Positions 19,301 to 31,300 of a stretch of 64,000 nt of DNA are shown here, piece after piece. Every line of letters begins with the position of its first letter. Position 1 is the stretch's first letter. The position numbers were made by a program, and so were the translations under genes. Source of the stretch: an uncultured Maribacter sp. Lineage in GTDB: Bacteria; Bacteroidota; Bacteroidia; Flavobacteriales; Flavobacteriaceae. The notes under the pieces were generated by a model that saw only the letters and a list, made by a program, of their open reading frames with translations, did not search any database and was not told where the DNA came from. The stretch covers positions 434,001 to 498,000 of the forward strand of contig NZ_CANMRY010000002.1 of the NCBI RefSeq assembly GCF_947500405.1. Direction: 5' to 3'.

Positions 19301-22300
19301 GGGAATATTCAAATGGATTCAGACGGTGGGCTAACACCACATACCTATGCCATTTGGGAATATGTTGATGAAACAGGCACAACTATAACATCTTACCCAA
19401 CTATTAATGATATACCTCCTTCAGAATATCAGACCAGTGTAATTTTCGATATTCTAGAACCAGGAGACTATACATTTGTAGTAGTAGACAGAAATAGTTG
19501 TCATGCGATATCAAATACCGTAAGTATTGAATTTCAACCTGCAGCAGAATTTGACCCAATATCTATTACAGATGTATTGTGTTTTGGCGATACTACGGGA
19601 TCTATTCAATTTAATCTGCTAAGTGCCAACGGTTATCAACTTACATATTATTTATTTAATGCTGTAGGTTTTGATGAAGACAACTATAACCTAGCAACTG
19701 CTTTAGATACAAATACCTCGGGTTATTTTCCAGATTTAACAGCTGGTGATTATGCTATAGCAATTAACCAAAGAAAAGGAAGTTCTTCTTGTGATTACTT
19801 TGAATATTATTCTATTTCTACTCCTAGTACTGCTTTAAGTGCAGATTCATCCCTTATTAATGATTATACTTGTACACAAGACGGAATCATAGAAGCTCAA
19901 AATGTAACTGGTGGTACCGCTCCTTATGCGTATAGCATAAATGGAGTTACTTTTATTCCAGATACAACCCCTAACGCACATAGATTTGAAAATTTAACTG
20001 AAGGAACTTATACTATAACAGTAAGAGATGCTAATGGTTGTTTATTTCCAACAGACCCAATAACATTAGATCCACTAAATGAACCTAATGATTTAACTTT
20101 TACTGCAACAGCCCCTAATTGCCCAGCACAAACATCTAATGTAACAGTATCTGTAGTAAACGGTAATACTCCTTTTGTTTTTGATATTATTGCACCATCA
20201 AACATTACAGCTACTTCCATTTCTGGTTCTACAGCAAATTTTGACAATCTTGCTCCAGATACATACACCTTTAGAGTTACTGACAATAAAGGGTGTATAT
20301 ATACCGAGAACTTTACAATAAACCCTGTAACTCCAATGGATGTTACTGGTGCATTGGTCGCTAATGTTTCTTGTGTTGGTGCTGCAGATGGTGCTGTTGA
20401 CTTTACTGTAAATGGTTTTGCTAGTACTTATGCATATACTATTAATGCTGGTACAGCAATAACTGCACAATCTGCTAATACAATTAACCTAACTGGTCTT
20501 ACGGCTGGTGATTATACCATTGTTGTTACGGACGAAACTACAAATTGTACAGACACTAGTACTATTACGGTTAACCAACCTACAAATGCTTTAGCTATTG
20601 ACAGTATTGTACCAACGGATCCAACATGTATTGCAGATGGTAGTGTCATTATTAGTGTATCTGGGGGATGGACAGGTTATACCTATGAAATTATAGACCC
20701 TAGTTCAGTATCCACCACAAATACAACAGGAACTTTTACAGGAATTTCAGATACTTCTGCAGCATATACGGTAAATGTTACCGATGCTAATGGATGTATT
20801 GTAACTGGAAACTTTACCCTAAACCCAACGGTAGCTCCTGTTTTAGAAGTGAACGCTAATAGCTTATGTTATGATAGTGCTACAGGATTAGTTTTAACTG
20901 CCAATGTAACTTCTGGGGGAGTAGCACCATTCCAGTATCGTTTAATAGGAGGAGCTTACCAAAGTGAAGAAGATTTTACAGGTTTAACTCCAGGTAATTA
21001 TACTATTGAGGTTATTGATAGTAAAAATTGTACTGCTACTGCAAGTATTGATGTTTTTCCAACATTAACTGCCAGCGCTGCATTAATAAAAGATTTAGAT
21101 TGTTCCGCAACACCAGATGCTGAAATTAGCATTACGATGTCTGGCGGAAATCCAACATTTAATTTCGAAGTGCTTAGAGATGGTACTTCTATACAAGCAA
21201 GTACTGCAGTACCTAGTATTCCTTTTTCGTATTTCACTACTACTGCTGGTACCTATGAATTTATTATTACAGATACTGAAAGTTGTACGGTTACTACCAA
21301 TCAAGTTATTGTTACAGAAAACAACCCACCAACAGTAGTTGAAGTTATTACTGAGCCTCTTTGTAATACTAGTGCAGATGGTGCTGTAGAATTACAAATC
21401 TCAGGTGGTCTAGCTCCGTATCAAATTGTTTTTGATGGTAGTACCCCTTCAACTCAAACTACCTATGCAGGTTTATCTAATGGTACTTATAACTATACCG
21501 TAACAGACGCTAAAGGTTGTGTAACAACAGATAGTGTTACCCTTACTGCTCCAACAGTAATAGCTCCTGGAACAATAAATATAGTTCAAGATTATAGATG
21601 TGATAACACTTCAGCTACAATTCAAGTTACTGGATATTCTGGAGGAACTCCTGGTTATACCTTTAGTTTAGATGGGGTTAACTTCCAAGGTTTAGATACA
21701 TTTAGTACTGGAATTACGGCAGGGTCTTATACCATAACTGTTAGAGATGTTAATGGGTGTACTGAAGATACTCCAGCAATTGTAATTGATCCACTAAATG
21801 AACCTACAGATTTAACTTTTACTGCCACAGCTCCTAATTGCCCAGCGCAAACATCTAATGTAACGGTAAACGTTACCAATGGAAATGCTCCTTTTACTTA
21901 TGAAATTATTGGCCCTGCAGCAGCAACTACAAATACTTCTGGAATAACCTCTGGTATATTTACAGCTCTTGCTCCAGATACATACACCTTTAGAGTTACT
22001 GACAATAAAGGGTGTATATATACCGAGAACTTTACAATAAACCCCGTAACTCCAATGGATGTTACTGGTGCATTGGTCGCTAATGTTTCTTGTGTTGGTG
22101 CTGCAGATGGTGCTGTTGACTTTACTGTAAATGGTTTTGCTAGTACTTATGCATATACTATTAATGCTGGTACAGCAATAACTGCACAATCTGCTAATAC
22201 AATTAACCTAACTGGTCTTACGGCTGGTGATTATACCATTGTTGTTACGGACGAAACTACAAATTGTACAGACACTAGTACTATTACGGTTAACCAACCT

Positions 22301-25300
22301 ACAAATGCTTTAGCTATTGACAGTATTGTACCAACGGATCCAACATGTATTGCAGATGGTAGTGTCATTATTAGTGTATCTGGAGGATGGACAGGTTATA
22401 CCTATGAAATTATTGACCCTAGTTCAGTCTCTACCACGAATACAACAGGAACTTTTTCAGGAATTTCAGATACTTCTGCAGCATATACGGTAAATGTTAC
22501 CGATGCTAATGGATGTATTGTAACTGGAAACTTTACCCTAAACCCAACGGTAGCTCCTGTTTTAGAAGTGAACGCTAATAGCTTATGTTATGATAGTGCT
22601 ACAGGATTAGTTTTAACTGCCAATGTAACTTCTGGGGGAGTAGCACCATTCCAGTATCGTTTAATAGGAGGAGCTTACCAAAGTGAAGAAGATTTTACAG
22701 GTTTAACTCCAGGTAATTATACTATTGAGGTTATTGATAGTAAAAATTGTACTGCTACTGCAAGTATTGATGTTTTTCCAACATTAACTGCCAGCGCTGC
22801 ATTAATAAAAGATTTAGATTGTTCCGCAACACCAGATGCTGAAATTAGCATTACAATGTCTGGCGGAAATCCAACATTTAATTTCGAAGTGCTTAGAGAT
22901 GGTACTTCTATACAAGCAAGTACTGCAGTACCTAGTATTCCTTTTTCGTATTTCACTACTACTGCTGGTACTTATGAATTTATTATTACAGATACTGAAA
23001 GTTGTACGGTTACTACCAATCAAGTTATTGTTACAGCAAACAACCCACCAACAGTAGTTGAAGTTATTACAAATCCTCTTTGTAATACTAGTGCAGATGG
23101 CGTTGCTGAATTACAAATCTCAGGTGGTCTAGCTCCGTATCAAATTGTTTTTAATGGTAGTACCCCTTCAACTCAAACTACCTATGCAGGTTTAACAGCT
23201 GGAACATATAACTATACCGTAACAGACGCTAAAGGTTGTGTAACAACAGATAGTGTTACCCTTACTGCTCCAGCAGTAATAGCTCCTGGAACAATAAATA
23301 TAGTTCAAGATTATCGTTGTGATAACTCTTCAGCTACAATTCAAGTTACTGGATATTCTGGAGGAACTCCTGGTTATACCTTTAGTTTAGATGGGGTTAA
23401 CTTCCAAGGTTTAGATACATTTAGTACTGGAATTACAGCAGGGTCTTATACCATAACTGTTAGAGATGTTAATGGGTGTACTGAAGATACTCCAGCAATT
23501 GTAATTGATCCATTAAACGAACCTACAGATTTAACTTTTACTGCAACAGCTCCTAATTGCCCAGCACAAACATCTGATGTAACGGTAAACGTTACCAATG
23601 GAAATACTCCTTTTACTTATGAAATTATTGCACCTGCTACTGCAACTGCAAATACTTCTGGAGTAAACTCTGGTATATTTACAGCTCTTGCTCCAGATAC
23701 CTACACCTTTAGAGTTACTGACAATAAAGGGTGCCAAATAGAAGAAAATTATACAGTGGTAGATATTCCACGAGTAGCTGCAATTTCGCAATTGACTAAT
23801 AACGTAAGTTGTTTAGGTGCTACTGATGGTGCATTTACTTTTACAGTAAGTGATTTTGCTACTACTTATAGTTATACTGTAGAAAATAGCGCTACTACAG
23901 TAGTACAATCGCAAAATAACATAAACCTTACAACTGCAATAGCTGTTAGCGGATTTGCAGCGGATACCTATACGGTTACAATAACAGACGATACAACAAA
24001 TTGTACAGCAACAACTAGTATGGTAATAAATGACCCTGCAGCTGCTTTAGACTTTACATTTTCGAACACACCTGTTACTTGTATAGAAAATAGTACTATA
24101 ACGGTTACCGCAACAGATGGTTGGGGTAGTTATGAATACCAATTAGAGAATACTGTTGGCCCTGCTATAGTTTATGCATACCAAAGTACTAATGTATTTA
24201 CAAATGTAGCTGCAGGTACTTACACTATTTATGTAAGAGATGCTGGTGGTTGTATTGTTGATAAACCAATAACACTTACTACTGCAGATGCTCCAACAAT
24301 TGCAGTAGATGCCTCTTCAGATTATTGTTATGATGGTACTGATCAAGCATCACTCGTAATTAATATTACCGATGGTGTAGCTCCATATACTTATAGTATT
24401 GATGGTGGTTCGCAAACGGCTGTAGTTGGAAATCCGTTTACAATTGTAAACTTAACCCCTGGAACTTATAATATTCAAGTAACCGATGCTTATGGATGTA
24501 TATCTAACATTCTTTCAGAAACTATTGAACCTCAATTAACAGCAAACTCTGTTTTAACAAAAGGACTAGATTGTACAGTTTTTCCAGAAGCAGTAATTGA
24601 TGTTACTATAAATAATGGTTATTTACCATATGCATATTTTGAGGTAAGTACAGATTCTGGTACTTCGTGGAGTACAACAACAACAATAACAGGAAACAGT
24701 TTTACCTATACGGCTGCTACTGCAGGAACTTACGATTTTAGAATTACAGATAATAATGGTTGTACTGTTATTACACAAACTACAGTAAACCCTATAATTA
24801 ATCCTGTAATTACGTCTTTAGTACAAACCGTTGATATTTTATGTAATGGTGATGAAGGCGCAACAATAAACGTTAATATAGATAATACACAAGGTACTGC
24901 TCCTTTTGCTATTTCTGTAGTAAATACAACAACTACTACAAATTATGGTACACAAACAGCTGGTTTACCCGCTGGAACCTATGAGGTAACTGTAACAGAT
25001 GCAAAGTCTTGTACAGATGTGGAAACTATTATAATTTCAGAACCAAATGTAATTAGTTATAGTATAGACCTTGTACCTATTACTTGTATAGCTACTGGTA
25101 CATCTCCAGGATCTATAACCGTAGAAAATACAACAGGTGGAGTAGCAGAATATACATATTATTTAACTGGAAATAATGGTTTTTCTGCAACCTATAATAC
25201 TACCTCAGGAGGTGAAGATCATACGTTCCCTATATTAGAGTTTGGTATTTATGAAGTTGATGTAATTGATGCAAACGGATGTTCTGTAGTAACTACGAAC

Positions 25301-28300
25301 ATCATAGCATCTCCACCAGATGATTTAGATATTGATGTATCTGCATTAACAGCTGATTGTACTACAGGTGGTACTGCAGTAGTAACAGTAACTACAGCAA
25401 TTTTAGGAACAAATTATGAATTTGGAATTTTAGATAGTTTTGGTGTTCCTTATGCATCAACGTATTATGCTCCTGATGTTGCTAATGGTCCTACACATAC
25501 CTTTACTGGATTAAAACCTGGATTAACATATACTTTTGTGGTACATGATATTACTACAAACTGTTATTATTTTGAAACTGCTGCTGCACCAATTAATACA
25601 CTTTCGAGACTTACATCTACATTAGATACAGTTTCTAATATTACATGTACAGGAAGTGCAGATGGTAATGTTACCTTCACTTTTGATAATTATGATAGTG
25701 GCGCAACACAAGTTAGCTATGAAATTTTTAACTCTCAATCTAATGTTACAACTGGAATAGGAAATACATTAAATGTAAACCCTCCAGCTGTAGGTACTGG
25801 TAGAACCGTTTCAAATGCTGGACCACTTCCAAGAGGAGTATATTATATCTTATTTACAGAAATAGGAGGAGCATATCCTGATTGTACTACTACATCAGCA
25901 GAATTTACAATAACAGAATCTAATAATTTACTTGCTGTTACTGCAACTGCTGATACAAATGATAATTGTAATGTAAATGCAGGACAAATTTCAGCAATTG
26001 GGCAATATGGTACAGCTCCATACGAATATCAACTTGCATTAAGTACTGATCCAGCACCAACTGCTGCTACATGGTCTGGTAGTTCTACCAATGTATTTAA
26101 TGTAGAAGGTGGAGATTATATCGTTTATGTAAAAGATGCAAATAATTGTATTCAATTAGATGCTATAACTTTAATTACAGATCCAACACCAGAAATTAGC
26201 GTTGCTATTAATGATCAATGTAGTGCCATTGAAGGTGCTTATTCTGTAGATATTACTTTAGATGCCATTGGGATTGTACCACATACTATTAGTGTTGATG
26301 GTGGTGCACCACAAGCAAGTACATTATCTATTGTTGGCGACGTAATGACGGTTACCAACTTAAGTTCTGGTGCACATACATTTACCATTTCTGATGTAAA
26401 CGGATGTACTGAAACTGAAAATATTACTATATATCCTCCTTTAACATTAGGAGCTAATGTATCTGCCGCTGATAACTGTGATCCAGCAAATTCTGGTGAA
26501 GTAACAGTTACTGCAAACGGTGGATCAGGAAACTATAGTTATACACAAATAACTCCAGCAGGACCAACAAATACAACAGGTGTATTTACTGGTTTAACAC
26601 ATTCAGTTGCATATACTTTTGAAGTAGAAGATACTACAACAAATTGTTCAACACCTGTAACTATTACACTAGATGCTCCTGCTAATCCAACATTTACTTT
26701 AGTACCGACTGCTGTTAGTTGTTTTGGAGGAAATAATGGAACTATTACAGTAAATTTAAATGCAGGGAATATTGATGTTGCTTATGCATATAGTTTAGAT
26801 GGTGGAACCACAACGCAACCAACAAATGTATTTAACGGCCTTACGCAAGGAACATATAATGTAACTGTAATTTCAGCCAAAGGTTGTCAAACAACATTAC
26901 CTATTGATGTTATAGAACCAACGGAGCTAGATATTACAGCTTCAGCTTCTGCATTTAGTTGTAACGATTCTGCAAGTACCATAACTGTTACTATTAATGA
27001 TGCAACTCCTGGAAATCCTTCTGGAACAGGACCATATGTTTATAGTTTTGATAACGGAGCTAATTACCAACCAACAAATACTTATGAAGTACCTTTTGGT
27101 TCTTCAGATGTAACTGTTGTTGTAAAAGATGCTAATGGATGTACTGTTAATGAAATTGTATCCATACCAGCTATCCAAGAGGTAACGGCTAGTATTACTC
27201 AAAATCAAATTATTGATTGTGATAATGGTCAAGAAATTATTGAAATTGTTGCAGCAAATGGCTCTGGAACATATACCTATGCAGAACTTCCAAGTGGTAC
27301 TGCAGTTGCAGATCCAACGAATATAATATTAACTAGCCCTGGTACTTACATTTATGAAATTACAGATACGGTTACTAATTGTTCCGTTACTGTAGAACAT
27401 ACTATTACTCCTTATGATTTAATCGATGTAACTGCAGCACTTGTAAGCGATGCTACATGTAGCGATAGTACAGACGGAGTAATACAAGTTACTATTACAG
27501 GTTATACAGGTACTTTTAACTATGAAGTGTTTGACAATACTGGTACAGCTGTAGCGGGTACTGCAAACTCTGATAATGCAACAAGTGATCCTTATATTTT
27601 CAATGTAGCTTCAACTTTAGGAGCTGGAATATATTCTGTAAGAATTACGGAAACAGCATTCCCTGAATGTGTTGGTACCTCTAATACTGTTACTATAGAT
27701 GCTCCAGAAGCTTTAGCTCTATCTTTAGTAAGCAATGTAAATGCTAATTGTATTGAAACGAATGCTATTGTAACCGTACAAGCTACAGGAGGAACTGCAG
27801 CATATAGTTATGGTGCTTCTATTAGTGGTGCTGGTGACCCAGGGGTTTATCCTTTTGATAATACCATAGAATTAGACCCAACAACAAGCTTAAACTGGGA
27901 TATTTACGTACAAGATGCTAACGGGTGTGTAATCGCAGTGCCATTAGCTATCACCGTAGATACAGATACAACTCCTGATATTTCATTAGCTATTGACGAC
28001 GAATGTGCAGATGAAGGTAGTTTTGGAATAACGGTTTCATTAGATGCCATAAATACAGGTATTGCTCCTTATACTATGCGTATTAATGGTAGCGCTTTCC
28101 AAAGTATTGCTAGCTTCCCTTATACTTATACAGGTTTAACAGCTGGTGCTTATACTATTGAAATAAGAGATGCTAATAATTGTTCTGAAATTGAAAATAT
28201 TACTATAGATCCTGAATTAACAGTAAGTGCAACACCTTTAACACAACCTACTTGTGCTACTAATGATGGTGTTATAGAATTTACTGTAAACGGTGGTTCT

Positions 28301-31300
28301 GGAACTTTTACCGCTACCTTATTACATTCAGATTTATCTGCAACAGGTATAGCTCCAACTGCTAATCAATTTACTGGAGTAGGATTTGGTGACTACATTG
28401 TTAGAATAACCGATAATACGTTAGGTACTCCTAATTGTACAGCCGATGCTCCAATATCTTTAGAAGAGCCTACTGCTGTTACGCTAAACACAACACAAAA
28501 AACAGATATTACTTGTAATGGTGATGCTAACGGAACCATTACAGTTAGTTTAGTAACTCCTGCTGTTGGTGTAAATGATAATCCACCATATTCTTTTACT
28601 ATTGATAATGGGGTAGACCCGGCTCAAACTAATGGTACTGGTATATTTACAAATCTTAATCCTGGTACTTACGCTATTACAGTAACTTCAGATAGAGGTT
28701 GTACAGAAACCGATAGTATTGAAATTATTGAACCTACTATATTAGTAGCTAATGCAACTTTAACAACAGACTTTACTTGTGCTGCGGATAACACCACAAG
28801 TATAGCAACCATTACTGCAGATATTCCTACGACTGGTACTGCTCCTTATACTTTCAGTATAGATGGTACTAATTTCTTTACAACTAATACTTTTGATGTT
28901 GTGGATACTGGGGCTGTACAAAATATTACTGTAACTGTTAGAGATAATAATGGTTGTACAGATGATGATACTGTTATTATTAACCCTATTAATACATTTA
29001 CTGCTGTTGTCTCTCAAGTAGATGCTATTACTTGTGATATTGCTAATCCTGAACAAGTATTAATTACCGTTACTGATAATGGAAACCCAACTAATTCATA
29101 TACATACGAATTATTACCATTAGGTAACACAAACGGTACTTTAACAGCAACTCCTACTAATGTTACAGCTGAATTTAACTTAACACAAGTGGGTAGCTAT
29201 ACTTTTAGAATTACGGACACAAATACTGGTTGTTACATTGATACAGCGCCTTATGATATTGCACAGTATGATTTAATAGAAGTAACAGCGGCACTTGTAA
29301 GTGATGCTACTTGTAGCGATAGTTCTAATGGAGAGATGAGTATTCAAATAAATAATTATACTGGTAATTACTCTTACCAAATATTTGATAATACTGCAAC
29401 TGCCGTTGGCGGAATTGTTAACACTGATACTTCTGTTAACCCAAGAACTTTAAATGGTCTTGCTGCAGGAATTTACTATGTAGAAATAACCGCAACAGAT
29501 TCTCCTTTCTGTGACGATACCTCTAATACTGTTACTATAGATGCTCCAGAAGCTTTAGCTCTATCTTTAGTAAGCAATGTAAATGCTAATTGTATTGAAA
29601 CGAATGCTATTGTAACCGTACAAGCTACAGGAGGAACTGCAGCATATAGTTATGGTGCTTCTATTAGTGGTGCTGGTGACCCAGGGGTTTATCCTTTTGA
29701 TAATACCATAGAATTAGACCCAACAACAAGCTTAAACTGGGATATTTACGTACAAGATGCTAACGGGTGTGTAATCGCAGTGCCATTAGCTATCACCGTA
29801 GATACAGATACAACTCCTGATATTTCATTAGCTATTGACGACGAATGTGCAGATGAAGGTAGTTTTGGAATAACGGTTTCATTAGATGCCATAAATACAG
29901 GTATTGCTCCTTATACTATGCGTATTAATGGTAGCGCTTTCCAAAGTATTGCTAGCTTCCCTTATACTTATACAGGTTTAACAGCTGGTGCTTATACTAT
30001 TGAAATAAGAGATGCTAATAATTGTTCTGAAATTGAAAATATTACTATAGATCCTGAATTAACAGTAAGTGCAACACCTTTAACACAACCTACTTGTGCT
30101 ACTAATGATGGTGTTATAGAATTTACTGTAAACGGTGGTTCTGGAACTTTTACCGCTACCTTATTACATTCAGATTTATCTGCAACAGGTATAGCTCCAA
30201 CTGCTAATCAATTTACTGGAGTAGGATTTGGTGACTACATTGTTAGAATAACCGATAATACGTTAGGTACTCCTAATTGTACAGCCGATGCTCCAATATC
30301 TTTAGAAGAGCCTACTGCTGTTACGCTAAACACAACACAAAAAACAGATATTACTTGTAATGGTGATGCTAACGGAACCATTACAGTTAGTTTAGTAACT
30401 CCTGCTGTTGGTGTAAATGATAATCCACCATATTCTTTTACTATTGATAATGGGGTAGACCCGGCTCAAACTAATGGTACTGGTATATTTACAAATCTTA
30501 ATCCTGGTACTTACGCTATTACAGTAACTTCAGATAGAGGTTGTACAGAAACCGATAGTATTGAAATTATTGAACCTACTATATTAGTAGCTAATGCAAC
30601 TTTAACAACAGACTTTACTTGTGCTGCGGATAACACCACAAGTATAGCAACCATTACTGCAGATATTCCTACGACTGGTACTGCTCCTTATACTTTCAGT
30701 ATAGATGGTACTAATTTCTTTACAACTAATACTTTTGATGTTGTGGATACTGGGGCTGTACAAAATATTACTGTAACTGTTAGAGATAATAATGGTTGTA
30801 CAGATGATGATACTGTTATTATTAACCCTATTAATACATTTACTGCTGTTGTCTCTCAAGTAGATGCTATTACTTGTGATATTGCTAATCCTGAACAAGT
30901 ATTAATTACCGTTACTGATAATGGAAACCCAACTAATTCATATACATACGAATTATTACCATTAGGTAACACAAACGGTACTTTAACAGCAACTCCTACT
31001 AATGTTACAGCTGAATTTAACTTAACACAAGTGGGTAGCTATACTTTTAGAATTACGGACACAAATACTGGTTGTTACATTGATACAGCGCCTTATGATA
31101 TTGCACAGTATGATTTAATAGAAGTAACTGCAACCGCTATTGACCCAGTAATCTGTTTCAATGATGGTAATGGTTCAATTGAAATTAATATTACTGGTTA
31201 TAGTGGTACATATGATTATCAAGTATTTGATGATTCAGATAACCCAATTGGAGCGCAAGTTAATACAGATACAAGTGTTAATCCAAGATTAATTACAGGT

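Noticed and set aside
20008..30898. Many antisense open frames of 60-125 codons within the giant adhesin
   Set aside because: Composition dominated by Ser, Ile, Asn and Cys, duplicated with the repeats; shadows of the real frame.
20040..31128. CRISPR array
   Set aside because: The repeats are long, in-frame coding duplications, not short regular repeats with unique spacers.
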